From: Demequina sediminis
GTDB lineage: Bacteria > Actinomycetota > Actinomycetes > Actinomycetales > Demequinaceae
Direction of reading: 5' to 3'
Assembly (NCBI RefSeq): GCF_030296675.1
Contig: NZ_AP027736.1
Location: 1,364,001-1,428,000 of the forward strand
Length of the DNA stretch: 64,000 nt
In this document: piece by piece, positions 34,434-43,269 of the stretch
How the letters are laid out: every line of letters begins with the position of its first letter
Numbering within the stretch: position 1 is the stretch's first letter
Position numbers and translations under genes: made by a program
Notes under the pieces: generated by a model
Database searches by the model: none
What the model was told of the DNA's origin: nothing
The model's input: the letters and a program-made list of their open reading frames with translations, nothing else

Positions 34434-35189
34434 TCAGGCCGCGGTCTCCTCGCCGAAATCGGCAAGGAAGTCCGCCACGAAGGCGTTCGCCGGTGCCCCC
34501 TTGACCTCGTCGGGAGTGCCGAGCTGCTCGAGCACGCCCCCGGTCGACAGCACCGCGATGCGGTCCGCAAGGAGCATCGCCTCGCGCATGTCGTGGGTCA
34601 CCATCACCACGGTGGTGCCGAGGTCGCGCTGGAGCGCCTGGAACTCTCGCTGAAGGCGCCGCCTGCCCTGGGGATCGACCGCACCAAAGGGCTCGTCCAT
34701 GAGCAACACCGGGGGCCGCGTGGCGAGGGCGCGCGCCACGCCCACGCGCTGGCGCTCGCCTCCCGACAGCTCATGGGGGTAGCGATCGGCATACGTGTCG
34801 CCATGGAGCCCGACCAGCTCGAGGAGTTCCGCGACGCGAGCGCGCGTGCGCGCCTTGTCCCACTTGAGCAGCCGGGGCACCGTCGCGACGTTCTGCGCGA
34901 CCGTCCGGTGCGGGAACAGTCCCACGTGCTGAATGACGTAGCCGATCCCTCGACGCAGCTCGACCGGGTCCTGCCCCATGACATCCACGCCGCCCACGGA
35001 GATCACTCCGCCGGACGGCTCGACCAGCCGATTGATCATGCGCAGCGTGGTCGACTTGCCGCAGCCGGACGGCCCCACGAGCGCGAGCACCTCGCCGCCG
35101 CGGATCTCGAGGTCGAGGCGATCGACCGCGACGGTGCCGTCGGGATAGGTCTTGCGCACGCCGTCGAGCCGGATCTCGGTGGTGTCCAT
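34434..35189 (-). CDS. Osmoprotectant ABC importer ATPase (OpuCA-like, no CBS domain)
   Basis: A 251-residue ATPase with Walker A GPSGCGKSTTLRMINRL, signature LSGGERQRVG, Walker B LLMDEPFGAVDP and VTHDMREAM. This matches OpuCA/ProV but stops right after the core without the regulatory CBS pair present in the first system (2055-3352). It is divergent from the two permease genes that start 42 bp away, so the shared gap 35190-35230 must hold both promoters. It forms an importer with the permeases at 35231-36668 and the binding protein at 36824. Confidence 0.9.
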   Translation of the reverse strand: MDTTEIRLDGVRKTYPDGTVAVDRLDLEIRGGEVLALVGPSGCGKSTTLRMINRLVEPSGGVISVGGVDVMGQDPVELRRGIGYVIQHVGLFPHRTVAQNVATVPRLLKWDKARTRARVAELLELVGLHGDTYADRYPHELSGGERQRVGVARALATRPPVLLMDEPFGAVDPQGRRRLQREFQALQRDLGTTVVMVTHDMREAMLLADRIAVLSTGGVLEQLGTPDEVKGAPANAFVADFLADFGEETAA

Positions 35190-35230
35190 CGAGCCACCGT
35201 AGCGCGCCTGTCACCCTGTACGGTCAAGGG

Positions 35231-35941
35231 GTGGACAATCCCTGGCTGTCGCTCGACTACCTGCGACGCAGCGGCGGCGAGGTCTGGGAGCACCTCGTGA
35301 TCCACGCCTCGCTCACGCTGCAGGCCGTCGCGATCGCCGCACTCATCGCACTGCCCCTCGCGGTGCTCGCGCGGCGGATCCCGCGACTGGCGGCGCCCAT
35401 CCTCGGCGTCACGGGAGTGCTCTACACGATCCCCTCGCTCGCGCTGTTCGGCCTGCTCGCTCCGTTCACCGGGATCGGCCGCACCACCGTCCTGATCGGT
35501 CTGGTCGCGTACGCCTTGCTCGTGCTCGTGCGGAACATCATCGTGGGTCTCGAGGGCGTCGACCCCGACGTCGTCGATGCCGCGCGGGGGCTCGGATACA
35601 CGCGCGGCCGGCTGCTGCTCACCGTGGAGCTGCCCAACGCGCTGCCCAGCATCGTCGCCGGGCTGCGCCTCGCGACCGTCACCACAGTCGCGCTCGTCAC
35701 GGTGGGCGTGGTGGTTGGCTACGGCGGGCTGGGCCAGCTCATGTTCCGTGGCATGCAGTCCGACTATCACGCGCAGATCGCGACCGCCACGCTGCTGTGC
35801 CTCGCCCTCGCGCTCGTGCTCGACCTCGCGATCCTGCTCGCGGCCAGGCTCGCGATGCCCTGGACGCGCTCGCGACGCGCCGGCGCCCGGCGTGCCCGCT
35901 CGCGTGCGCGGTCGCGGTCTCGCGACGAGGTGACCGCATGA
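35231..35941 (+). CDS. Osmoprotectant ABC importer permease 1 (OpuCB-like)
   Basis: A 236-residue permease with a BPD transport core. LYTIPSLALFGLLAPFTGIG and the EAA-like loop VDAARGLGYTRGRLLLTVEL are family hallmarks. Five to six membrane segments are followed by a basic tail with many arginines (SRRAGARRARSRARSRSRD). The GTG start at 35231 comes right after the short divergent gap. The stop overlaps the second permease by 4 nt (ATGA). It is one half of a heterodimeric channel of the OpuC type. Confidence 0.9.
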   Translation: MDNPWLSLDYLRRSGGEVWEHLVIHASLTLQAVAIAALIALPLAVLARRIPRLAAPILGVTGVLYTIPSLALFGLLAPFTGIGRTTVLIGLVAYALLVLVRNIIVGLEGVDPDVVDAARGLGYTRGRLLLTVELPNALPSIVAGLRLATVTTVALVTVGVVVGYGGLGQLMFRGMQSDYHAQIATATLLCLALALVLDLAILLAARLAMPWTRSRRAGARRARSRARSRSRDEVTA

Positions 35942-36668
35942 GCACGCTCGGCGACGCCTGGGACTACCTCACCACAGCCACCAGCTGGGTCGGGGCGAAC
36001 GGAATGTTCGGGGAGAACTTCGACGGCTCGCTGCGCTTCCAGCGAGACTCCATCCTCGCGCTGATTCTCGAGCACCTTCAGATGTCAGCCGCCGCCGTGG
36101 GGATCGCGGCCGCGCTCGCGCTGCCGCTCGGGCTGTGGCTCGGTCACCTCCGCAAGGGTGGCGGCGCGACCACGGTGATCGCGAACGTGTCGCGCGCGAT
36201 GCCCACTCTCGCGCTCCTCACGCTCTTCGCGGCCTCGTCGATCGGGTTCGGCAACCGCGCCGTCATCATCGCGGCGGCGATCTTCGCGTTCCCTCCCATC
36301 CTCACCAACACGTACACCGGCATGGCCGGGGTCGACGCCGACGTCCGCGAGGCCGCGTTCGGCCAGGGCATGACCAAGCTCCAGGTCGCGCTGCGGGTCG
36401 AGCTGCCGCTCGCGGTGCCGCTCATCGCGGCCGGGCTGCGGACCTCGGTCACGCAGACCGTCGCGACGGTCCCCTCGCCGCGCTCGTGGGCGGCGGCGGT
36501 CTCGGCGTCATCATCGTCACCGCGCTCGCGACGCAGCGGTATGGCCAGGCGCTCGCGGGTGCGCTGATCGTCGCGACGCTCGCGCTGTCCGTCGACTGGC
36601 TGCTCGGACGCCTCCAGCGGCGCGTGACGCCCGCGCCGCTGCGCGACCGGGCACGCGTCGCCGCCTAG
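35938..36668 (+). CDS. Osmoprotectant ABC importer permease 2 (OpuCD-like, frameshifted)
   Basis: The partner permease, 243 residues after repair. VSRAMPTLALLTLFAASSIG and the loop REAAFGQGMTKLQVALRVEL mark the family. The frame slips at the C run 36471-36474; adding one C joins TVATVPLAALVGGGGLGVII to the rest and restores the last membrane segments. Its N-terminus (about residues 1-40) is a short extra region before the first segment. It follows permease 1 with a 4-nt overlap; the binding protein starts 155 bp downstream. Confidence 0.88.
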
Positions 36669-36823
36669 TCCCGCCGGGGCATCGTCCCCACCCATCCGCC
36701 CGCGACACCTCCGCCCGCGCGCGCGGCGCGAATGGTGAATACCCTGGAAGGCGCGGCCGACGGGAACAACCGACGCGCGCGAGAGGTTGCGACCTGTGTC
36801 CGTCCCCCACTCGAGGAGAGAAC

Positions 36824-37818
36824 ATGCGTACCAGAACCGGACTCCTTGCGGCCGTCGCCGCGAGCGCACTGATCTTGGCCGGCTGTAGTTCGGGCACCTC
36901 GGAGGGCGAGGCCACGGTCGAGCCCACCGTGGGCGCCACCGGCGGCACGACCGCACAGGAGTGCCAGCCGGTCCCCGGCGACGCCCTCGTGGTGCTGTCG
37001 GACGACAAGATGCTGCAGAACTCCGACAACATGATTCCCGCGATCAACGCCGACGCCGCGACCCCCGCGCTCATCGCGGCCCTCGACGCGGTGTCCGCGG
37101 TGCTCACCACGGACGACCTGATCCAGCTCAACAAGGCCGTCGACATCGACCGTCAGACCTCGCAGGAGGCGGCGACCCAGTTCGTGGCCGACCGCGGCAT
37201 CGAGGCGCCCGAGCAGGGCGAGGGATCGATCGTGATCGGTGCGGCGAACTTCTCCGAGAACATCACGGTCGCGGAGATCTACTCCGCGGTGCTGGCCTCG
37301 GCCGGCTTCGACACCGAGGTCCGCACGATCGGCAACCGCGAGACCTACCTGCCCGCCCTGCAGAACGGCGAGGTCCACGTGGTGCCCGAGTACGCGGCCA
37401 CCGTGACGGAGTTCCTCAACCGCGCGCAGAACGGCGCGGAGGCCGATGCCGTGGCGTCGGGCGACATCAACGAGACGGTCGCGGCGCTCGCGCCGTTGGC
37501 GGCGGAGGCCAGCCTGGTGTTCGGCGCGCCGTCCGCGGCCCAGGACCAGAACGCGTTCGCGGTGACGCAGGCCTTCGCCGACGAGTACGGCGTGACCTCG
37601 CTGACCGAGCTCGCCGACACCTGCGGCACCATCTCGCTGGGCGGCCCCCGGAGTGCCCCGAGCGCCCGTTCTGCCAGATCGGACTCGAGGAGGAGTACGG
37701 CCTCGAGGTCGCGCAGTTCGACTCGCTCGACGCGGGCGGCCCGCTCACCAAGACCGCGATCCAGCAGGGACAGGTCATGGTCGGACTCGTGTTCTCGTCG
37801 GACGGCTCGCTGGCGTAG
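36824..37818 (+). CDS. Osmoprotectant-binding lipoprotein with circularly permuted halves (frameshifted)
   Basis: A binding protein of the OpuCC class, 331 residues after repair. The lipobox is LILAGCSS. The order of halves is unusual. The segment normally at the C-terminus, DALVVLSDDKMLQNSDNMIP and LTTDDLIQLNKAVDID, comes first (about residues 52-120). The segment normally at the start, SIVIGAANFSENITVAEIY, follows near 137. The protein stops at VGLVFSSDGSLA, just where an ordinary OpuCC continues. The C run 37645-37649 is one base short; repair gives LGGPPECPERPFCQIG. It ends before a strong hairpin and should serve the permeases upstream. Confidence 0.85.
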
Positions 37819-37839
37819 CGCTGACGTCTGACGATGACT

Positions 37840-37874
37840 CTCTGGCCCGTCCCCTTCGCGGGGGCGGGCCAGAG
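37840..37874 (+). terminator. Hairpin after the osmoprotectant-binding gene
   Basis: CTCTGGCCCGTCCCC (37840-37854) and GGGGGCGGGCCAGAG (37860-37874) form a 15-bp stem with one G-T pair and the stable loop TTCGC. It lies 21 bp past the stop codon. Confidence 0.85.
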
Positions 37875-37978
37875 TCGTGTCGGGAAAGGCCCGCGCATCG
37901 TTCGCCGCCCGCCTCCCCGTGCGCTCCCCGCCCACCGCTTCTAGATTGAGTCTCGACCGCCCTCAAGAGGAGACCCCC

Positions 37979-38356
37979 ATGTCCGTGCCAGCCGCCCCCG
38001 CCGGGTACACGCGCTACCTCATGAAGAGCAAGCTGGGCATGGGACGCGACTTCCGCGTGCTCGACCCCGCCACCGAACAGGACCTGTTCCTCGTCGACGG
38101 CAAGGTGGGCGCGCGACCCAAGGCCCAGATCCTCGACGCCGCGGGCGCGGTGCTCTTCGAGGTCACGGGCAAGCTGCTCGGGATCCCCAAGCGCATGGAC
38201 GTCACGACTCCCGACGGGACCCAGGTGGCGCATCTGCACTCCCCCGCGCTGAAGTTCGTGCGCGACCGCTACACGATCGATGTCGCCGAGGGCGTCGAGC
38301 CTGGCCTCGCGTTCTCTCTCGTCTGGGCGATCGACCGCTGGGTCGAACGGGACTAG
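37979..38356 (+). CDS. LURP-one-related family protein
   Basis: A 125-residue protein of the LURP-one/Tubby-like C-terminal fold. It starts with YTRYLMKSKLGMGRDFRVLD and contains FLVDGKVGARPKAQILDA, AVLFEVTGKLLGIPKRMDV and a closing hydrophobic helix (AFSLVWAIDRWVE). Such proteins form a 12-stranded barrel round one helix and may associate with membranes or phospholipids; a defined role in bacteria is lacking. The ATG at 37979 follows AAGAGGAGACC. It is convergent with the Lrp gene, and the two stop codons share the sequence CTAG. Confidence 0.8.
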   Translation: MSVPAAPAGYTRYLMKSKLGMGRDFRVLDPATEQDLFLVDGKVGARPKAQILDAAGAVLFEVTGKLLGIPKRMDVTTPDGTQVAHLHSPALKFVRDRYTIDVAEGVEPGLAFSLVWAIDRWVERD

Positions 38357-38829
38357 CGGTCGGGCTCGGCCCGATCCGCCGCCGGCGCCAGCGCCAGCGG
38401 GCGATTCTCGTAGAAGGTCTGGAGCACCACCGTGGTGCGGGTGGTCGCGCGGACCGCCCGCCGGATGTCGCGGATGAGCTCCTCGAGGTCGGGAGGCGTC
38501 GCGACGCGCACGAACAGCATGTAGCTGGCATCGCCCGCGATCGAGTGGCATGCCTCGACGGCGGGCAGGTGCTCGAGGAGCTGAGGGACGTCGTCGGCCT
38601 GGTCCGAGTCCAGCGGCGTGATCTCGATGAACGCGGACAGCGGACGCCCCACGGCCTCGGGGCTGACCAGCGCCCGGTAGCCCGTGATGACCCCCGTGGA
38701 CTCCAGGCGCCGCAGCCGCGCCTGCACCGCGGACGTCGACAGCCCCACGTGCACGGCGAGCTGGGCGAGGGTCGCGCGCGCGTCGCGCGAGACCTCCGCG
38801 ACGAGGCGGGAATCGACCGGATCCTGCAT
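38353..38829 (-). CDS. Lrp/AsnC family transcriptional regulator
   Basis: A 158-residue regulator. The winged helix is residues 1-60 (LVAEVSRDARATLAQLAVHV, GLSTSAVQARLRRLESTGVI) and the RAM ligand-binding domain is about 65-145 (SAFIEITPLDSDQ, IAGDASYMLFVRV). Lrp proteins sense amino acids and often control the adjacent gene. The divergent neighbour is DUF6421 and SDR, starting 155 bp away, a possible target. Start ATG at 38829. The stop codons of this gene and the LURP-one gene overlap. Confidence 0.92.
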   Translation of the reverse strand: MQDPVDSRLVAEVSRDARATLAQLAVHVGLSTSAVQARLRRLESTGVITGYRALVSPEAVGRPLSAFIEITPLDSDQADDVPQLLEHLPAVEACHSIAGDASYMLFVRVATPPDLEELIRDIRRAVRATTRTTVVLQTFYENRPLALAPAADRAEPDR

Positions 38830-38984
38830 GACACGGACGGTACCCCATCGCACGGGTGCGAGGCGCACCGCCGAGGCCGCGCGAACCGGCAGAATCCTTG
38901 ACCGCGAGGCGTTCCAATGGAAGGCTTCCCGTCATAGGCGCTCCACACAGGAACAATCCCCGTCAAAGCCGAAAGGGGCCGCCC

Positions 38985-40419
38985 ATGTCAGTCCCCCACA
39001 CCGCCGCGCCCGCCGCCACGCCCGCAGTCGCGCCCGCCAGCGCTCACGACGTCCAGACGGTCGAGACGAGCCCCGCGTGGCATCGGCTGAAGGCCGCCGC
39101 CACCGCGCTGCAGCCGCTCCAGGTCAAGGACGGCTCGATCCCCGACCCCGAGGATCACCCGCGCGCCCGCGACCTGGTCTCGAGCATCGTCGCGTCGATC
39201 CGCGAGCTCGCGCCGCTGTTCCCCCACGACGCCGCCTACCTGGGCGCGCTGCCGGGAGACTTCGCGCGCTGGGTCGACGGCGGCTTCGCGGTGCCCGACT
39301 TCCTCGACTCGCTGGTCGAGTTCCAGCCCCAGCGGCATCGGGTCGACGGCGTGCGCCACCTCGTCGTGTTTCCCATGTACACGCAGAACGGCTCGCCCGA
39401 TCGCCACGTCGAGGCGCTGATCGTCGAGGCGATCTGGCCCGACTTCGTGGCGGCCCTCGAGGCGGGCGACTACGGCAACGCGCTGTTCGTGTCGCTGCGC
39501 CTCATCGATTTCACCCCCGGCTACGACACCAACTCTGCGGTCCTGTTCCCCGAGACCGTCGCGATGCGCGAGATCCCTCCGTTCACGTGGGGGCGATCTT
39601 CCAGGACCGCGAGGCCGCGCGCTACCGCCGCGTGGTCGCGGCCGCCGCCGACATCACGCGGCTCGCGCTGCCGGAGGATGCCGCGGAGTTGATCGCGGAC
39701 CAGGACGTCGCGGAGCGCACGTTCGTGATGTGGGACATCATCCACGACCGCACCCACATGCGCGGCGACCTGCCCTTCGACCCGTTCATGATCAAGCAGC
39801 GCATGCCGTTCTTCCTCTACACGCTCGAGGAGCTGCGTTGCGACCTCACCGCGTTCCGCGAGTCGGTCGGGATCCAGCGCGCCCTCGACGCCCGCGTCGC
39901 GGCCGGCGAGGACCTCACGGCGATCGAGCGGGACACCCGGAGGCATGCGCGGCTGGTGCAGTACGCAGTGCTCTTCGACCGCATCTTCCGCTTCCCGATC
40001 ACGGGCTCACGGGTCCGCAATTACGACGGCCTGGGCGGTCAGCTGCTGTTCGCGTGGCTGCACAAGAAGCATGTGCTCGAATGGCGAGACGTCGAGTTGA
40101 GCATCGACTGGGCGCGCCTCGCCGACGCCGTGATCGAGCTGAGCGACATGATCAACGAGCTGTACTGGGAGTCGATCGACCGCCCCAAGACTGCCCATTG
40201 GCTCGCGGCGTACGCGCTGGTCTCCGGCATCGTCACCCCCACCCGGCATCCGTGTGGGCCCAGGGGCTGCCGCGCGACGTGCTCGCCGGCCCGCCCAAGG
40301 GCTACACGGACCTGGTGATGGACGACGAGTTCCCGCTCTCGATGTTCTACGAGGCGCTCGACAAGAAGATGCGGGACGTCATCGAGTCGACCGCGGGCAT
40401 CCGGGCGAGGACGTCCTGA
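38985..40419 (+). CDS. DUF6421 family protein (two frame slips)
   Basis: A protein of 478 residues after repair, matching the actinobacterial DUF6421 family. Landmarks: LVVFPMYTQNGSPDRHVEAL, FTPGYDTNSAVLFPETVAMR, MWDIIHDRTHMRGDLPFDPF, FDRIFRFPITGSRVRNYDGL and GPPKGYTDLVMDDEFPLSMF. The HDRTHMRGD motif has the look of a metal-binding or catalytic site, but no reaction is known to me. The G run 39589-39593 and the C run 40236-40240 each lack one base; repair gives TWGAIFQDREAA and PTHPASVWAQGL-like junctions. It is followed after 2 nt by an SDR gene, with which it probably acts. An Lrp gene is divergent. Confidence 0.85.
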
Positions 40420-40421
40420 CG

Positions 40422-41090
40422 ATGCCCGCGGTGGCCGGGCGGAGCGTGCTCATCGCCGGCGCGACCAGCGCGGTGGGCCTTGCCGCCGCCCGGGCGTTGA
40501 CCGATGCCGGCGCGCGAGTCGTGGCGGTCGGGCGGAGCGCGGAGCGGCTCGAGCCCCTAGCCGGGCTCGGGGCGCGGACCGAGGTGGCCGACCTCGCCGA
40601 CGAGGCCCAGGTCGCGCGCCTCGCCGAGCGCCTGCGCGGCGACGGAATCGCCCTGGACGGCGTGCTGTGTCTCGTGGGCGGGTGGCGCGGCGGCGGCGGC
40701 CTGGCCGGCCAGACCGAGGCGGACTACCGAGTGCTCGAGGCCTCTTTCACGGCACTGCGCCACGTGTCGCGCGCCTTCGAGGAGGACCTGGTCCGCTCTC
40801 CCGCGGGCAGGCTCGCGATCATCTCCTCGACCGCGGTGGCACGACCGCTCGCGGGCGGCGCGAACTACGCGGCGATCAAGGCGGCCAGCGAGGCGTGGGC
40901 CCGCGCGATCGCCCAAGGCTTCGCCAAGCACGCGCGCGAGGCGCGCGAGCCGGAGCGCGCGGAGGCCGTCATCTTCCGGGTCGCGAGCCTGGCAGGCCTC
41001 GAGGAGGCCGTCGCGGAGGCGTTCGTGGGGCTATGGGAGGCCGATGCGCCCGTCAACGGTGAGATCGTCGAGGTCTCCGGGCGGGAGTGA
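40422..41090 (+). CDS. Short-chain dehydrogenase/reductase
   Basis: A 222-residue SDR with a Rossmann fold. The cofactor motif is LIAGATSAVGLAAARALTDA (a TGxxxxxG variant starting with Ala). The acidic or polar selector follows in VVAVGRSAERLE, which favours NADP(H). The catalytic Ser is in AIISSTAVARPLAGG, and the Tyr-Lys pair in NYAAIKAASEAWA fits the YxxxK pattern. It starts 2 nt after the DUF6421 stop, at an ATG that is part of a GACGATGC word. The two genes appear as a pair in related genomes, suggesting a common pathway. The substrate is unknown. Confidence 0.87.
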   Translation: MPAVAGRSVLIAGATSAVGLAAARALTDAGARVVAVGRSAERLEPLAGLGARTEVADLADEAQVARLAERLRGDGIALDGVLCLVGGWRGGGGLAGQTEADYRVLEASFTALRHVSRAFEEDLVRSPAGRLAIISSTAVARPLAGGANYAAIKAASEAWARAIAQGFAKHAREAREPERAEAVIFRVASLAGLEEAVAEAFVGLWEADAPVNGEIVEVSGRE

Positions 41091-41112
41091 GCGGCGCGGC
41101 CCGGAGATGCAC

Positions 41113-41151
41113 GAAGGCCCGGTTCTCGACACTGTCGTGAACCGGGCCTTC
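41113..41151. terminator. Hairpin between the SDR gene and tRNA-Lys
   Basis: GAAGGCCCGGTTC (41113-41125) and GAACCGGGCCTTC (41139-41151) form a perfect 13-bp stem. It separates the SDR gene from the convergent tRNA-Lys gene and can serve both. Confidence 0.88.
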
Positions 41152-41159
41152 GCCGTCCG

Positions 41160-41232
<73 letters not shown>

Positions 41233-41341
41233 ATCTCGCGCGTCGCGGCGCGAGAGACAACATTAGCAGGACCCGCGGCCCGAAGTGAAATCGGCCCCAG
41301 CCGGAATCCGAAGGCGCGGCGCCGGCGTTACCGTCTGCACT

Positions 41342-41811
41342 ATGAGCGACACTCGACTGAGCGTGGGCGACACCGCCCCTGACTTCACCGCCCCCACCGA
41401 CACCGGCACCCTCAGCCTCGCGGACCTGCGCGGCTCGAAAGTGATCCTGTACTTCTACCCCGCGGCGATGACGCCGGGATGCACCACTCAGGCGTGCGAC
41501 TTCCGCGACTCGCTGGACGCGCTCCAGGCCGCCGGCTACACCGTCGTGGGCGTATCCAAGGACTCCCCGCAAAGCTCGCGCAGTTCCGCGAGCAGGAGGG
41601 CCTCACCTTCACGCTGGTCTCCGACGAGGACCGGGCGATCCAGGAGGCGTACGGCGCGTGGGGCCTCAAGAAGCTGTACGGCAAGGAAGTAGAGGGCTCG
41701 ATCCGCTCGACGGTCGTGATCGACGAGTCAGGCAAGGTCGCCCTCGCGCAGTACAACGTCAAGGCCACCGGCCACGTCGCGAAGCTGCGCAGGGACCTCG
41801 GGATCGACTGA
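41342..41811 (+). CDS. bcp: Thiol peroxidase, Bcp/PrxQ type (frameshifted)
   Basis: A peroxiredoxin of 156 residues after repair that reduces hydrogen and alkyl peroxides with electrons from thioredoxin. The peroxidatic cysteine is in MTPGCTTQACDFRD and the resolving cysteine lies five residues later, as in PrxQ. The C run 41565-41568 lacks a base; repair gives VSKDSPAKLAQFREQEGLTF. The C-terminus (GSIRSTVVIDESGKVALAQY) is typical. The ATG at 41342 opens the gene. Thioredoxin, its reductant, is encoded 400 bp downstream on the other strand. Confidence 0.93.
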
Positions 41812-41960
41812 CCTCCCGCCCCAGCCCGGCCGCACCCGCGCACCCGCCCAGCCCGACCGCACCCGCGCCCGCGCCCTATGGGACGCTCACGGTCGCTTTT
41901 CGCGAGTGCGCGCCTCCCATGGGACACCCATGGTCGCGACGCCGCCTATCCTTGTCTCGC

Positions 41961-42041
<81 letters not shown>

Positions 42042-42048
42042 CGTCCTC

Positions 42049-42081
42049 GGCCCCGCATCGGCCTTCCGCCGATGCGGGGCC
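42049..42081 (+). terminator. Hairpin after tRNA-Leu
   Basis: GGCCCCGCATCGG (42049-42061) and CCGATGCGGGGCC (42069-42081) form a perfect 13-bp stem starting 8 bp past the tRNA end. Confidence 0.88.
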
Positions 42082-42140
42082 TCTCGCGTCCCTGCGCCGG
42101 CCCAAAGCAGCCCCACGCAAGCACCACCCCAGACGCGACA

Positions 42141-42176
42141 CAGGCCCGGCCCCCGCGACTGCGGGAACCGGGCCTG
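42141..42176 (-). terminator. Hairpin after trxA
   Basis: CAGGCCCGG (42141-42149) and CCGGGCCTG (42168-42176) enclose a second stem CCCGC/GCGGG. It lies 43 bp past the trxA stop on the minus strand. Confidence 0.75.
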
Positions 42177-42219
42177 CCGACACCATGAGGCGTCGCGCGC
42201 GACGCCTCGGTCGTCGAAC

Positions 42220-42591
42220 TTAGTGCTCGGCGGACTCGTGCTCCGCGATCTTCGCGCGGACCTCGTCCATGTCGAGGCCCTCGACGGCCTCGACCAGCTG
42301 CTGCAGTGCCGGGCCGGGCAGGGCGCCCGCCTGGTTGAAGACCATGATGCCGTCGCGGAAGGCCATCAGCGTCGGGATCGCGGTGACGCCGAACTTGACG
42401 CTCAACTCCTGGTGAGCCTCGGTGTCGACCTTGGCGTGAACGATCTCGGGCTTGGTCTCCGACGACTTCTCGAAGATGGGCGCGAAGCGCTTGCACGGGC
42501 GGCACCAGTCCGCCCAGAAGTCGACGAGGACGATTCCGTCCTTGGTGACGGTCTCGTCGAACGTCTCGGTGGTCAGATCGATCGTTGCCAT
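42220..42591 (-). CDS. trxA: Thioredoxin
   Basis: A 123-residue thioredoxin. The active site is FWADWCRPCKRFAPI, with Arg in place of the usual Gly of WCGPC. The cis-proline loop is TAIPTLMAFRDG. A C-terminal extension of about 15 residues (MDEVRAKIAEHESAEH) goes beyond classical TrxA. The reordered active site and the CsoR/CstR-like palindrome 20 bp upstream (42612-42627) suggest a thioredoxin tied to metal or sulfur stress rather than the general one. The gene stands alone, closed by a hairpin. Confidence 0.92.
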   Translation of the reverse strand: MATIDLTTETFDETVTKDGIVLVDFWADWCRPCKRFAPIFEKSSETKPEIVHAKVDTEAHQELSVKFGVTAIPTLMAFRDGIMVFNQAGALPGPALQQLVEAVEGLDMDEVRAKIAEHESAEH

Positions 42592-42611
42592 TGCTTCCTC
42601 TCTTGCGGCGT

Positions 42612-42627
42612 ATACCCCCAGGGGTAT
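42612..42627. promoter_or_regulatory. CsoR/CstR-like palindrome upstream of trxA
   Basis: ATACCCC (42612-42618) and GGGGTAT (42621-42627) are perfect inverted arms separated by CA. This matches the C/G-tract palindrome bound by copper- or persulfide-sensing CsoR-family repressors. It lies 20 bp upstream of the trxA ATG, over its promoter. The cognate regulator is not in the window. Confidence 0.72.
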
Positions 42628-42726
42628 CCTACCACTGCCCTCTCGGCGGCTTCATTCTTGGTATCCAGGTTGGCACGCTCCGGCGCGGATGGACAGCCAT
42701 TCGCGGCGAGGCGGTAGAAAAGAGTC

Positions 42727-43269
42727 ATGACCGACATGGCCGAGCTTCCCGACGAACCCACCGGTTGGCTGTCCGATCGCGAGCTGCAGCATGTGCGCTC
42801 CGAACTCCCGCTGGTGTACGTCAACGTCCTCCCCGTCCGGATTAATTCCATGGGCGAGATCACCGAGGTCGGCCTGCTCCTGCGCGCCTTCGACGGCGTC
42901 ATCTCGCGTGCGGTGGTCGCCGGCCGCGTGCTCTATCACGAGCGCATTCGCGACGCGATCGTGCGCAACCTCGAGAAGGACCTCGGGATCGGCGCGCTGC
43001 CGCAGGTGCCGCTGTCCCCGCTGCCCGTCGCCGTCGCCGAGTACTTCCCCACGCGCGGCGTCACGCCGTTCCACGACTCGCGCCAGCACGCCGTCGCGCT
43101 CGTCTACGTCGTACCCGTCGGTGGCCACTGCGAGCCCCAGCAGGATGCCCTCGACCTCACGTGGCTGTCCCCCGAGGAGGCCGCGAGCGACGACGTCGCG
43201 AGCGAGATGGCGGGCGGCCAGCACGTGCTGTTGCGCCAGGCGCTCGCACACTGCGGTGCTCTCAGCTAA
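42727..43269 (+). CDS. NUDIX-like protein, DUF4916 family
   Basis: A 180-residue protein related to NUDIX hydrolases (DUF4916). PLVYVNVLPVRINSMGEITE opens the fold. RAVVAGRVLYHERIRDAIVR and AEYFPTRGVTPFHDSRQHAV follow, and LDLTWLSPEEAASDD closes it. The canonical GX5EX7REUXEEXGU box is not intact, so hydrolase activity is uncertain. The gene is divergent from trxA and convergent with the mug gene, overlapping its end by 8 bp. Start ATG at 42727. Confidence 0.83.
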   Translation: MTDMAELPDEPTGWLSDRELQHVRSELPLVYVNVLPVRINSMGEITEVGLLLRAFDGVISRAVVAGRVLYHERIRDAIVRNLEKDLGIGALPQVPLSPLPVAVAEYFPTRGVTPFHDSRQHAVALVYVVPVGGHCEPQQDALDLTWLSPEEAASDDVASEMAGGQHVLLRQALAHCGALS

